DNA of 64,000 nt from Oscillibacter valericigenes Sjm18-20 (GCA_000283575.1 AP012044.1:3100001-3164000), one strand, 5' to 3'; counted from the first letter of the stretch, positions 27,457 through 36,505 are shown. The notes: generated from the letters alone by a model not told the origin. Numbers and translations are program-made.

Positions 27457-28737
27457 TCAGGCCATTCCCATTATTTTGGGCATCCACATGATAATGCCGG
27501 GAACATACGCCATCAGCAGTGTTGCAAGCAAAGCCATAATTATAAAGGGAATCATCGGCTTCGTCAGTCGCTCAAGAGGAATCTTGGTCACGTTGGACGT
27601 CACAAACAGCGTCATGCCAACGGGCGGGGTCACAAGGCCAATCGTGAGCATAATGCAGAACCAGACACCGAACTGAACCGGCTCCATTCCTGCATAGGTT
27701 GCCAGCGGCATCATAACCGGGGTGAAAATCAGCATGGCTGCCGTCGCTTCCATTGCACAGCCCACAATAATCAGGATTGCAAACATCATCAGAATAATAA
27801 TTGCACTGCTCTGTGTAATTCCGAGAACTGCATTTTGAATCATCGCAGGGACCTTTGCAATGGCCATTGTCCACCCCATGATGTTGCCGAAACCGATGAT
27901 GATAAAAATACCGGCGGTTGTACCAACTGCATTCATCAAAACCTTCGGAATCATCTTAATTCGCATCTTACCATAGATAAAACCCGCAACAATTGCCGCA
28001 AATACAGCAACAGCACCGGATTCAGCAGGAGTGAAGACGCCTGCCGTGATACCGCCAACCATGATTACCGGCACCAGCAGAGCGGGAATTGCCTTGACAA
28101 AGCTCTTAAGCATCAGCTTTCCGTCAAAACGCTCTGTACTTCTTGGAAGGCCGCGCTTTTTCACATTGAAACGGATCACAGCGATATAGGCAAGACCGAT
28201 CAGCACGCCGGGGATAACACCGCCTACAAACATGGCGTTCAGGGAGACGCCCGTCAAAACGCTGAAGTACACAAAGGTTGTGCTTGGCGGAACAATAGGG
28301 CCGAGGACACCGGATGCGCAGACCAGAGCTGCGGAAAAGTCATCCGGGTAACCGTCATGGATCATTTCGGGGACTACCACAGCACAGAGAATTGCTGCCA
28401 CAGCATTTGCCGAGCCCAGAATGGCCGACAAAATCATTGCCACAAGGACAACCACATAGGCCAGTCCGCCGCGGAAGTGGCCAACCAGCGCTCTGATAAA
28501 ATCAATCAGCTTTTCCGTTACTCCGCTGGCATTCATCAGCTCGCCTGCCACGATAAAAAAGGGAATACAGGTCAGGCTGCTGACATTCATGCCCGCGAAT
28601 ATCTTTTGCGTCAGAATATTAAAATAGGAGTCAACCCCTATCGTCAGCACATGGGTGAAGCCGGCCAAACCAAGCACAAAGCAGATTGGAACGCCGAGGG
28701 CCAGCATAATCAGGAAGACCGCAACAACCGCAATCAT
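27457..28737 (-). CDS. dctM: TRAP transporter large membrane subunit
   Basis: DctM-type permease of 426 residues with about 12 spans and family stretches such as LGVPICFVLGLAG, IPFFIVAGELMNASG, GSANAVAAILCAVVVPEM and the C-terminal LGLVTPPVGMTLFV-like segment (GLVTPPVGMTLFVTSN). It imports an organic acid with Na+ together with DctP and DctQ. Its start overlaps the dctQ stop by 4 nt. Last gene of the DUF6282-dctP-dctQ-dctM operon. Confidence 0.93.
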   Translation of the reverse strand: MIAVVAVFLIMLALGVPICFVLGLAGFTHVLTIGVDSYFNILTQKIFAGMNVSSLTCIPFFIVAGELMNASGVTEKLIDFIRALVGHFRGGLAYVVVLVAMILSAILGSANAVAAILCAVVVPEMIHDGYPDDFSAALVCASGVLGPIVPPSTTFVYFSVLTGVSLNAMFVGGVIPGVLIGLAYIAVIRFNVKKRGLPRSTERFDGKLMLKSFVKAIPALLVPVIMVGGITAGVFTPAESGAVAVFAAIVAGFIYGKMRIKMIPKVLMNAVGTTAGIFIIIGFGNIMGWTMAIAKVPAMIQNAVLGITQSSAIIILMMFAILIIVGCAMEATAAMLIFTPVMMPLATYAGMEPVQFGVWFCIMLTIGLVTPPVGMTLFVTSNVTKIPLERLTKPMIPFIIMALLATLLMAYVPGIIMWMPKIMGMA

Positions 28738-29264
28738 ATTTCGCTGCCCTCCGTTTTTGCTTTATTTTTATATTCTCCCCGTCGATAACCCAGAAAAATA
28801 TTGTAATATTTCTCCAGGGAAAAGATAAAGATCATTCCCAGGCCGATTGCGATGGGCAGGTAAGGCCAGAACATGGAAATGCTCAGTCCTACACTCACTT
28901 GCTTTACAATGGAGGGAGTTTCCAGTGTCTGCATTGCATTCAGGAACATATATCCGGAAAACAGCAGGCAAACCGTATTGATAACAAGTGACAAGACCAG
29001 ATTTACAGTCCCCTTTACATGAGCCACAATGAGGTCAAACGCCACCAGTCCGCCCGCTTCCCGATATGCTGCGGCGCCGCCCAGCATTGCAACAAAGACA
29101 ATACCGTCGCGCACCAGTTCATCAGCCCAGGAAAAGGATAATCCGAACACATAGCGGCGCACAATCTCAACCAGCGACACAGCCAGCATGATTCCCAGGC
29201 ACAAAGCGGCAAGGGCTTTTGCGATAAAGCTGATCATGTCAAGGATGCGCTTAATCTTTTCCAT
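28734..29264 (-). CDS. dctQ: TRAP transporter small membrane subunit
   Basis: A 176-residue protein with four spans, the usual DctQ size. Characteristic are the EIVRRYVFGLSFSWADELVR segment after the first span and the AYREAGGLVAFDLIV motif. AGGAGG precedes the ATG; the stop overlaps dctM. Confidence 0.9.
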   Translation of the reverse strand: MEKIKRILDMISFIAKALAALCLGIMLAVSLVEIVRRYVFGLSFSWADELVRDGIVFVAMLGGAAAYREAGGLVAFDLIVAHVKGTVNLVLSLVINTVCLLFSGYMFLNAMQTLETPSIVKQVSVGLSISMFWPYLPIAIGLGMIFIFSLEKYYNIFLGYRRGEYKNKAKTEGSEI

Positions 29265-29308
29265 AGTTTGCTCTCCTCCTTTTTGAATCAGGTTTATGGG
29301 GAGCTGGT

Positions 29309-30373
29309 TTATTTCAGGCTCTGTACCATATCAATCAAATCGCCAATTTTCTGATCCTTTGCACGGTATTCATCCCAAGTTTTTGTCGCAATATTGACAA
29401 ATTCCTGGCGGGCATCGCCCTCAATCACGTTGATCTGAACGCCGCCCTCTTTGCAAGCTTCGGTAGCCTTGTCTTCATACTCAGGCAGGTACTGATTAAA
29501 CAGATTCTGTGCACCCTGATCCATACCGGTGAGAATTGCCTCCTGCTGGTCGGCACTCAGGCCATTCCAGAAATCCAGATTCATCACCAGCAGCGTGGGG
29601 AACGGATACAAGCCGATCTCAGAGATATATTTCAGAACCTCGTAATGGTTCATGGCGTAGATGGAGGTCATGTTAATTTCCTCGCCATCCACCACGTTGT
29701 TCTGCAGGGCGAGATACACTTCGCTGTACGGGACAGAGACAGGGTTTGCACCCAGGTTCCCCATAACCTCTTCCAGCATGTTGGAGGTTGCGATACGCAG
29801 CTTCAGGCCCTTCAAATCCGCCACGCTGGTAATGGGGCGCACATTATTTGCAAACAGCCGCATACCGTTCTCGCCAATACCAACAACCTTCAGCCCCAGT
29901 TCTTCTCCGACCTGATCAAAGATTGCCTTTGCTTCATCACTGGTAAGGACCTTGTATTCGGTTTCATAATCTCCGATCAGGAACGGAAGCTGAAACGCTT
30001 CGAACAAATCCGTGTAAGTGTTGAAAGAGCTGGTGGAAACCGTTACGCACTGAATAGTTCCATCCATGACCTGCTGCATCATATCGGCTTCGCCGCCCAG
30101 AACTCCATCAGCTTGGTAGTCAACCGTGATATTGCTGTTTTCCTGTATATATGCGGCAGCATCCTGGTCGGCGGAATACTGGGGCATTGCGCTGCTACCG
30201 TAGTTACCCCAAATGATCGTAGCGGGGTCGTCGCCGCTCGAGACTGCGCTGCCTGAAGCTGACGCAGCATTGGCGGAGGAGGATCCGGTCGAGTTACTGC
30301 CGCAGGCAGTCAGGAACAGCATGGAGAGTGCCAAAGTTGCAGCAAAAACCGCTTTCACTTGATTCTTTTTCAT
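29309..30373 (-). CDS. dctP: TRAP transporter solute-binding lipoprotein
   Basis: Extracellular binding protein of 354 residues. It starts at 30373 (GGAGGAACTT directly before the ATG), with a signal peptide ending in the lipobox LTAC (LFLTACGS). A Ser/Ala-rich linker follows. DctP signatures: TSSFNTYTDLFEAFQLPFL, GENGMRLFANNVRPI, LKGLKLRIATSNMLEEVMGNLGAN (the Arg that holds the ligand carboxylate) and VDGEEINMTSIYAMNHYEVL. The ligand is a carboxylate; its identity is not shown by the sequence. Confidence 0.92.
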   Translation of the reverse strand: MKKNQVKAVFAATLALSMLFLTACGSNSTGSSSANAASASGSAVSSGDDPATIIWGNYGSSAMPQYSADQDAAAYIQENSNITVDYQADGVLGGEADMMQQVMDGTIQCVTVSTSSFNTYTDLFEAFQLPFLIGDYETEYKVLTSDEAKAIFDQVGEELGLKVVGIGENGMRLFANNVRPITSVADLKGLKLRIATSNMLEEVMGNLGANPVSVPYSEVYLALQNNVVDGEEINMTSIYAMNHYEVLKYISEIGLYPFPTLLVMNLDFWNGLSADQQEAILTGMDQGAQNLFNQYLPEYEDKATEACKEGGVQINVIEGDARQEFVNIATKTWDEYRAKDQKIGDLIDMVQSLK

Positions 30374-30400
30374 AAGTTCCTCCATGAAATAATTATAAAT

Positions 30401-31279
30401 TTAAACGCCCAACAGAGTTGCGGGGTTTTTCTTTGCAATCAGGTCAATATCGTCTTCACTCAGCCCGAACCGGTCCATTAACACACGAATAAAGCGATAC
30501 ATTCCATCCACAGGCGAGCCGTTGCCGCTTTGTCCCATGTCTGAGTCCAGTATCATACGGTTCAGCGGTACGGCCTTCAGCATATCGGCAATGACCTGAT
30601 CGTCCAGCGTGCCGAGCTTTGAACCGCTTGTAAACACACACACATTAAGCTCAATGAACGCGCCCATGTTTGCCCACTTGGTCATCTGCTCATAAGTTGC
30701 GCCGATATGGAATTGCGGGTGATTGACCAAAATACGTTTTACACCCAGCTCGGTTGCTTGTCCCACAAGATGATCAATCTCCCAGGCGGTTCCATGTCCG
30801 GTGCCGAGAACAACGTCTTTCTGGGCCAGCAGCTTTAAGACTTCAATTGCCTTATCGTCCATCTTACCGTTTTCATCGACATAAACGACCGGAACTTCCG
30901 GAACCGATATCTTTCCGGCTCCCACAAAATTTCCCTTGTGGTGATTGATATGGTTTTTTGACGATACGGTGGGAAAATAAATAATCTTGGCACCCATGTT
31001 AATCGCGGCGTCCACCGCCAGAGGATTGAACAGACCGATGGCATTGTTGAGCGCCATGGAGCTGTAAATCTCCACGCCCTGTGCATCGCAGTGCTCTTGC
31101 ACCATCTTCACACCCATGCAGGATGGAAAATAATGATCTTTCACCAAAAAGCCCCGATAGCCTGCCACAATGGCCTCTTTCAGCATATCCGCAGCATCAA
31201 CCGCCCGACTGGCGACAGACGGACCCGCGTGAACATGAATGTCCAGAATTCCCTCAAGGATGTCTCTTTCGTTTGTCAT
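30401..31279 (-). CDS. DUF6282-type amidohydrolase-like metal hydrolase
   Basis: A 292-residue TIM-barrel-like protein. Its likely metal ligands are in DIHVHAGPSV (residues 13-22), FLVKDHYF, GTGHGTAWEI, NHPQFHIG and ILDSDMGQSG, a pattern close to PHP/amidohydrolase families. The family has no firm reaction known to me. As the first gene of the TRAP operon it probably acts on the imported compound, for example opening a lactone, imide or amide; this is inference. AGGAGG precedes the ATG, and a sigma-54 promoter lies 65-80 bp upstream. Confidence 0.75.
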   Translation of the reverse strand: MTNERDILEGILDIHVHAGPSVASRAVDAADMLKEAIVAGYRGFLVKDHYFPSCMGVKMVQEHCDAQGVEIYSSMALNNAIGLFNPLAVDAAINMGAKIIYFPTVSSKNHINHHKGNFVGAGKISVPEVPVVYVDENGKMDDKAIEVLKLLAQKDVVLGTGHGTAWEIDHLVGQATELGVKRILVNHPQFHIGATYEQMTKWANMGAFIELNVCVFTSGSKLGTLDDQVIADMLKAVPLNRMILDSDMGQSGNGSPVDGMYRFIRVLMDRFGLSEDDIDLIAKKNPATLLGV

Positions 31280-31343
31280 AATTCCTCCTAATACATCTTT
31301 TTTGTTTCTTCCATGTGTTATAAGCTTTCTTGACCTTTATGTT

Positions 31344-31359
31344 AGCAATTTCTGTGCCA
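31344..31359 (-). promoter_or_regulatory. Sigma-54 promoter of the DUF6282-TRAP operon
   Basis: Read on the minus strand: TGGCAC (31354-31359), five bases, TTGCT (31344-31348). This equals the -24/-12 consensus TGGCAC-N5-TTGCW. It lies 65 bp upstream of the operon start codon in a gene-free gap. Confidence 0.85.
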
Positions 31360-31535
31360 ATTCATGGCCTTCCTCTCTTTCCTTTTGTGCTTTTGTTCGT
31401 TTCGCGCTGCCTTTTCCCGGATGTTGCTGTGTAAAATGCACAATTTCACTTTTAAAAGCAAAGATTACATTTTTCGGGTAAACACCGGCTCATTTTTTAA
31501 GCCATTTCTGCTTTGTCTCCGATTGTCCGAGTTAT

Positions 31536-33521
31536 TTATGACTCATTTGTTGAAGGACTTCCGGCCATTTCTGCAAAGATCTGATATGCGGCATCAAAAC
31601 CATCTGTAACTGCTTTGAGGATATTGGTCGTTCCTGTAACGTTCCGAACCGGGATTCCCGCTTCCCGTAACTGGCAGGCCAGCGTATCATCCGCTCTTGT
31701 CCCAATTGCCGAAACAATGGTGTCAATGCCGCTGAGTTGTTTCCTCTGTCCGTCCTTTACATAGATCAGTTCCGTTCCGCTTACGGATTGAACGCGGGCC
31801 CCGGTCAAAATTGTGCAGTTTTTCTTTATAAGGCGCTCCATTAAAAGCGCGCGGGCAGCCGTCTTTTCCTCCTTTTCCAGAATCGGATCCATTTCCACGA
31901 TGGTTACCTTTCTGCCATTCGCGCTCCCGTCAAAGTGAGGGTGCGCCAGGAAGTCTGCTATTTCGCAGCCCACCGGGCCGCCACCCACAACAACCACATT
32001 TTTTCCGATTCTGCATTTTCCCTCAAGAGCATTCTGTGCGGATACAACTCGGCTGTCATTCATCAGGGATTTAGGCAGAATCGGCTCTGCCCCGGTGGTC
32101 AGAATGACACCGTCAAAGCCGGCCAGCATAATTTTTTCTTTTGTCATGGAGCTGTTTAATTCAATTTTGACGCCCATTATTCTGGCGCGTTCCACCAGAT
32201 ATTTTGTTCCCTTTGCTACGTCATGCTTGCACGGTGGAAACGCCGCAAGATACATCTGCCCACCAAGCCGGTCAGCGCGTTCCGTCAGTGTAACGGCGTA
32301 CCCCAGTTCAGCGGCGGCAGCGGCAGCCGACAGACCTGCCGGGCCGCCGCCCACAATCAGGAGTTTTCTTTTTTTGCAGTATTTTGGCTCATTGCTCAGC
32401 TGCAGCTCCCGTCCGGCCCGTGGATTCATCGTGCAGCATATGCTGCCGTCGCCGTTTACTGTTTCCAGACAGCGCAGGCAGCCAATGCAGGGACGGATTT
32501 GATTTTCCTCTCCCGCAAACGCCTTGTTCGGAAATTCCGGATCGCAGATGAAAGCTCGGCCAATGTAAACAACATCCGCCTTTTTTTGCTCCAAGACCAT
32601 ATCCGCAACCCATGGCTCATTGATTCTGCCAACAATACCGAGTGGAATATGAATTGCTCTCCGGATTGTGTCCGCCAGATCCATATTAAATGCCTGTGGA
32701 ATTCCGGACGGTGCCGTGGTTTTCCAAGGGATATCCAAAGAGCCGTTGGAAAGATGGATCAGAGAGACGCCGGCCTTTTCAAACTGCCGCGCAATATAGA
32801 TTCCCTCAATCAGGGATTGTCCGTCCGGCTCAGCGTCAGTTGCAGACATTCGAACGACCATCGGGAAGTCGTCCCCCACCTGCTTTCTGACTTCTGCAAT
32901 AACCTCCAGCGGCATTTTCAGCCGTCCGTCTACGCCTCCCCCGTATTCATCAATCCGTTTGTTGTGAAGCGGCGAGAGGAAATTACCCAATAATCCGTGG
33001 CGATGACAGCAGTGAAGCTCCACCGCATCGAAGCCCGCCTCCTTGGCTCGCCGTGCTGCCTCTCCGAAAAGCCGGACGAAGTGGTGTATTTCCTCGCAGG
33101 TCAACGCCCGCGGTAATTCCGGATAAGCCCGTGCCTCTACCGGTGAAGCCGCCACCGGCTGGCATCCCTCATTGTATTGCGACAGCGCAGCCGTGGAGGG
33201 ATGCAGCAGCTGCGCACCCACCTTTGTCCCATATTTATGCAGACAATCCGTCAGACGGCGCAGTTCTGAAATTTGCCCGTCCTCGTACAATCCCAGATTT
33301 CGAAAGGTTCCATATCGGGAAAGGCGGTCAACCAGCACGCTTGCCACCGTAATAAAGCTGGCACCGCCTTTTGCGCGCGCCTCATAATAAGTCAGCAGTT
33401 CCTCCGTAATATGCCCTTCGGAATTGGCCAGATGGGTAGACATAGGCGCCATAAAAATGCGGTTTTTTACCTTCATGCTTCCAATTTGAATTGGAGTAAA
33501 CAGGTGTGAATATGCAGTCAT
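31536..33521 (-). CDS. Fe-S/flavin ene-reductase, 2,4-dienoyl-CoA reductase (FadH)/old-yellow-enzyme family
   Basis: A 661-residue three-part enzyme. The N-terminal FMN barrel (about 1-340) contains RIFMAPMSTHLA and the substrate motif ELHCCHRHGLLGNFLSP. Four cysteines for a 4Fe-4S cluster follow at 345, 348, 351 and 362/363 (CIGCLRC). The C-terminal FAD/NAD(P) part has LLIVGGGPAGLSAA (about 387-400) and VVVVGGGPVGCEIA. Related anaerobic enzymes reduce dienoyl-CoA, enoates, flavones or bile-acid intermediates. It lies inside the catabolic island between the TRAP operon and abfD-acd. I see no sigma-54 promoter of its own. Substrate unknown. Confidence 0.85.
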   Translation of the reverse strand: MTAYSHLFTPIQIGSMKVKNRIFMAPMSTHLANSEGHITEELLTYYEARAKGGASFITVASVLVDRLSRYGTFRNLGLYEDGQISELRRLTDCLHKYGTKVGAQLLHPSTAALSQYNEGCQPVAASPVEARAYPELPRALTCEEIHHFVRLFGEAARRAKEAGFDAVELHCCHRHGLLGNFLSPLHNKRIDEYGGGVDGRLKMPLEVIAEVRKQVGDDFPMVVRMSATDAEPDGQSLIEGIYIARQFEKAGVSLIHLSNGSLDIPWKTTAPSGIPQAFNMDLADTIRRAIHIPLGIVGRINEPWVADMVLEQKKADVVYIGRAFICDPEFPNKAFAGEENQIRPCIGCLRCLETVNGDGSICCTMNPRAGRELQLSNEPKYCKKRKLLIVGGGPAGLSAAAAAAELGYAVTLTERADRLGGQMYLAAFPPCKHDVAKGTKYLVERARIMGVKIELNSSMTKEKIMLAGFDGVILTTGAEPILPKSLMNDSRVVSAQNALEGKCRIGKNVVVVGGGPVGCEIADFLAHPHFDGSANGRKVTIVEMDPILEKEEKTAARALLMERLIKKNCTILTGARVQSVSGTELIYVKDGQRKQLSGIDTIVSAIGTRADDTLACQLREAGIPVRNVTGTTNILKAVTDGFDAAYQIFAEMAGSPSTNES

Positions 33522-33584
33522 TGAATGCCTCCTGCGTCAATTTTTCCGTCTGTGTTTTAAGCAAGCAGAATAAAAAGATTCCTC

Positions 33585-33624
33585 AAAAAAAGAGGCTGCT
33601 GCCCCAAAATGAGAGCAACAGCTT
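33585..33624 (-). terminator. Terminator after the etf remnant
   Basis: On the minus strand a 9-bp stem (arms 33616-33624 and 33593-33601, one mismatch and one G-T pair) is followed by seven T. It would end the abfD-acd transcript. Confidence 0.55.
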
Positions 33625-33676
33625 ACTTTTTATTTCTTCCGTCCTCCGATAGCCTTACAAAAAAGTAAATGCTGTT

Positions 33677-33808
33677 TTACTTTGCGGCCCTGGTAGTTCT
33701 TATGGCTTCGATGGTCTGCATGGACGCCCGGTCCAGCGTTCCGTCCGGGTTCACCGCCACCTTTCCGGAGGTATCGGGTACCTGCTTTACACTTACAATG
33801 ATTTTCAT
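33677..33808 (-). pseudogene. Remnant of electron-transfer flavoprotein genes (etfB start)
   Basis: A 43-residue frame. It begins MKIIVSVKQVPDTSGKVAVN and continues PDGTLDRASM, the canonical start of ETF beta. It then ends IEAIRTTRAAK and stops. The normal beta subunit has about 260 residues. The last residues resemble the typical alpha-subunit C-terminus (an EAIK-A-K tail), so a deletion joining the etfB start to the etfA end is plausible. It lies 14 bp after the acyl-CoA dehydrogenase, where etfBA is normally found, and has an AGGTAG-like ribosome site. Confidence 0.7.
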
Positions 33809-33822
33809 GACTCTCTACCTCC

Positions 33823-34959
33823 TTACAGAATCTGGTTGGAAATGACCACGCGCTGGATCTCGGAGGTGCCCTCGTAGATCTCGGTGATCTTCGCGTCGCG
33901 CATCATGCGCTCAATGGGAAAGTCCTTTGTGTAGCCATAACCGCCAAACATCTGGACGGACTTGGTGGTGATGTGCATGGCGGCCTCGGAGCAGAACAGC
34001 TTGGCCATGGCGGCCTCCTTGGTGAAAGACTGGCCCTTTGTCTTGCGCATGGCAGCCTGATAGGTCAGGAGCTTCCCCGCCTCGATGGACACGGCCATGT
34101 CCGCGAAGAGGAACTGGGTGTTCTGGAATTTGGAGATGGGGCGGCCGAACTGGACGCGGCTCTTGGTGTAATTCACCGCTTCCTCCATGGCACCCTCCGC
34201 CAGGCCCAAGGACTGCGCAGCGATGCCGATGCGTCCGCCGTCCAAGGTCTGCATGGCGATCTTGAAGCCCTTGCCCTCTTTGCCCAGCAGGTTCTCTTTC
34301 GGCACGATGCAGTCGGTGAACACGATCTCGGCGGTGGGGGAGCCGTGCAGGCCCATCTTCTCCTCATGCTTTCCAACGGAGAAACCGGGAAAGGTGTTCT
34401 CCACAATGAAGGCGGAGATGCCCTTTGTCCCCTTGGAGGGGTCGGTCATGGCGAAGACCACGAACACCTCGGCGGCGTAGCCGTTGGTGATGAAGATCTT
34501 GGAGCCGTTGAGGACGTAGTGGTCGCCCTCCAGCTTTGCAACCGTCGTGCCCTTGGAGGCATCGGAGCCGGCGTCCGGCTCGGTGAGGCAGAAAGCACCC
34601 AGCTTGCCGCCTTCGGTGAGCATGCGCAGGTATTTTTGCTTCTGTTCTTCGGTGCCGTTTTGGATGATGGGGCCGCAGCACAGGCCGTTGTGGGTGGCGA
34701 CAATGTCGCCGGTGGATGCGCAGGCTTTGGAGATTTCCTCGATGGCAAGGGCGGCGGACAGGTCGTCCGCGCCGGAGCCGCCGTACTCCTTCGGCACGCT
34801 CATGCCCATGATGCCGTAGCGGAACAGCTGGTCGATGGTCCCCTTGGGATAGGCGCAGGTGCGGTCGGTCTCGGCGGCGATGGGCTTGATCTCATGTTCC
34901 GTAAATTCACTCATCGTCTTGCGGATCAGCTCCTGCTCTTGGGTCAGCTCGAAATCCAT
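33823..34959 (-). CDS. Acyl-CoA dehydrogenase (butyryl-CoA dehydrogenase-like)
   Basis: FAD enzyme of 378 residues that interconverts acyl-CoA and 2-enoyl-CoA. Signatures: AFCLTEPDAGSDASKG, YVLNGSKIFITNGYAAEVFVV, GGRIGIAAQSLGLAEGA and the C-terminal MFGGYGYTKDFPIERMMRD; the catalytic base is the Glu in EIYEGTSEIQR. It follows abfD by 18 bp, so crotonyl-CoA made there could be its substrate. Its usual ETF partner next door is reduced to a fragment, so it must use ETF encoded elsewhere. Third codon positions look GC-richer than in the neighbouring TRAP genes. Confidence 0.92.
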   Translation of the reverse strand: MDFELTQEQELIRKTMSEFTEHEIKPIAAETDRTCAYPKGTIDQLFRYGIMGMSVPKEYGGSGADDLSAALAIEEISKACASTGDIVATHNGLCCGPIIQNGTEEQKQKYLRMLTEGGKLGAFCLTEPDAGSDASKGTTVAKLEGDHYVLNGSKIFITNGYAAEVFVVFAMTDPSKGTKGISAFIVENTFPGFSVGKHEEKMGLHGSPTAEIVFTDCIVPKENLLGKEGKGFKIAMQTLDGGRIGIAAQSLGLAEGAMEEAVNYTKSRVQFGRPISKFQNTQFLFADMAVSIEAGKLLTYQAAMRKTKGQSFTKEAAMAKLFCSEAAMHITTKSVQMFGGYGYTKDFPIERMMRDAKITEIYEGTSEIQRVVISNQIL

Positions 34960-34977
34960 GGTTATCCTCCTATGTTT

Positions 34978-36465
34978 TTACTTCTTCTCGTCTTGAATGC
35001 CGGCGATGTTTTTCGCCAGTTCCTTCTTGCCCTGAAAATCTCCCTGCCGGGCGATCATGATGCGCTGGGCCTGGGGCGAACCCGCGCCGTGCAGGGACTC
35101 CGTGCGGTAGCCCACGGCGGCGGACCCAAGGCAGATGTTCTCCAAAAACCGGAAAACCCTCGCCCGGTCCTCGGTGGAAACCTCCTCCTTGGTCTTGAAA
35201 TATTTGCTGCAGATCTCGCCGATGGTCTCGCCGCTGTTGCCCACCACTGTGTCGGACTTGAAATCCTTTTCGGAGGGCAAAGTAACCATGGCGCCGCCGG
35301 CCACATCCTCGGCAAGGCGCACGATCTCATAGGGAAAGCGGGTGACGTTCTGCTTGCACACGTTGGCAAGCAGCAAATCGATCTGGTAGTTGCCCGCCTT
35401 CGTCGGGCAGCCCTCGCAGGAGCAGGCGATGCCGCAGGAGTAGAGCGTCTCGTTGAGATGGGTCATCTCGATGAGCTTGTCCTTCACCGCGGAGGCCTTC
35501 TCCACGCCGTTGTACTCGGCGGCCAGCGCCGCCGCCCCGATCACCACGTCGCCCACGCCCACCTTGCACCCGCCGTAGCTCTGGCGGTGGTATCCGGCGA
35601 ACCGCTCCACCATCATCCCGGCGAACTCATATTCGCCGTTGAGGAAGAGGTACTCGTTGGGAATAAACACGTGGTCCAGCACCACCAATGCCTCCTGGCC
35701 GCCGAACTTCTTGTTGCCAAGGTCGATGTCGGCGTTCTCCTCCAGCTTGCGGGTGTCGCAGGACTGGCGGCCGTAGATGAGGTAGATGCCCTCCGCGTCG
35801 GTGGGGCAGGCGAAGGACACAGCCCAGTCCCTATCCTCCGGGCCCATGGCGATGGTGGGCATGAAGATGTGCCAGTGGGAGTTGACGGAGCCGGTCTGGT
35901 GGCACTTGGCACCGCAGACCACGATCCCGTCCTCCCGGCGCTCCACCACGTGGAGGTACATGTCCGGGTCCGCCTGCTGGTGGGGGGCTTTGGACCGGTC
36001 CCCCTTGGGGTCCGTCATGGCCCCGTCCACCGTCAGGTCCTCGTCCTGGACCATGGTGAGGAACTTCTTGAAGTTCTCGTGGTAGCGGGTGCCGTGGGCC
36101 TCGTCGATTTCAAACGTCGTGGAAAACACAGCGTTGAAGGCGTCCATGCCCACGCAGCGCTGGAAGCAGCTGGCGGTCTTCTGGCCAAGCAGGCGCTGCA
36201 TTTTCACCTTCTTCACAAGATCCTCGGCGGACTGGTGGAGGTGGGTGAAGCGGTTGATGGTGCGGCCCGTCAGGCTGGACGTGGCCGTCATCAGATCCGC
36301 GTACCGCGGGTCGTGGGCCAGGCCGTAGGTCATGGCCACGCAGTTGATGCTGGGCCGGATCATGGGGTGGTCCACCCAGTTGTCGATCTTCTCGCCGAAC
36401 ATGTACACCCGCGTCTTCATCCCCCGCAGGCTCTCTATGTACTCTTTCGCTGTTTTTAAGGACAT
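34978..36465 (-). CDS. abfD: 4-hydroxybutyryl-CoA dehydratase / vinylacetyl-CoA isomerase
   Basis: Oxygen-sensitive [4Fe-4S]/FAD dehydratase converting 4-hydroxybutyryl-CoA to crotonyl-CoA. The 495-residue protein keeps the cluster ligands of the characterised Clostridium aminobutyricum enzyme with a one-residue offset: Cys100 and Cys104 (CFQRC), His293 and Cys300 in HRQSYGGCK, with Tyr297 and Lys301 between and after. This separates it from the related HpaB flavin monooxygenases, which lack the cysteines. GAGGAG precedes the ATG. It forms an operon with the acyl-CoA dehydrogenase. No 4-hydroxybutyrate CoA-transferase or 4HB dehydrogenase of the classical cluster is adjacent, though a CoA-transferase and an iron alcohol dehydrogenase lie elsewhere in the window. 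Confidence 0.93.
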   Translation of the reverse strand: MSLKTAKEYIESLRGMKTRVYMFGEKIDNWVDHPMIRPSINCVAMTYGLAHDPRYADLMTATSSLTGRTINRFTHLHQSAEDLVKKVKMQRLLGQKTASCFQRCVGMDAFNAVFSTTFEIDEAHGTRYHENFKKFLTMVQDEDLTVDGAMTDPKGDRSKAPHQQADPDMYLHVVERREDGIVVCGAKCHQTGSVNSHWHIFMPTIAMGPEDRDWAVSFACPTDAEGIYLIYGRQSCDTRKLEENADIDLGNKKFGGQEALVVLDHVFIPNEYLFLNGEYEFAGMMVERFAGYHRQSYGGCKVGVGDVVIGAAALAAEYNGVEKASAVKDKLIEMTHLNETLYSCGIACSCEGCPTKAGNYQIDLLLANVCKQNVTRFPYEIVRLAEDVAGGAMVTLPSEKDFKSDTVVGNSGETIGEICSKYFKTKEEVSTEDRARVFRFLENICLGSAAVGYRTESLHGAGSPQAQRIMIARQGDFQGKKELAKNIAGIQDEKK

Positions 36466-36505
36466 ATGTCTCCTCTCTTCTCTTTGGTGTTTTAGAAATG
36501 AAAGA

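Noticed and set aside
27433..28788. Long plus-strand open frame opposite dctM
   Set aside because: Antisense of a conserved TRAP permease; translation is His/Asn/Cys-rich with no recognisable domain.
33973..36459. A very long open frame on the plus strand (828 codons) opposite abfD and the acyl-CoA dehydrogenase
   Set aside because: It is antisense to two well-supported enzymes. Its length follows from GC-rich third positions of those genes, and its translation is low-complexity without family resemblance.
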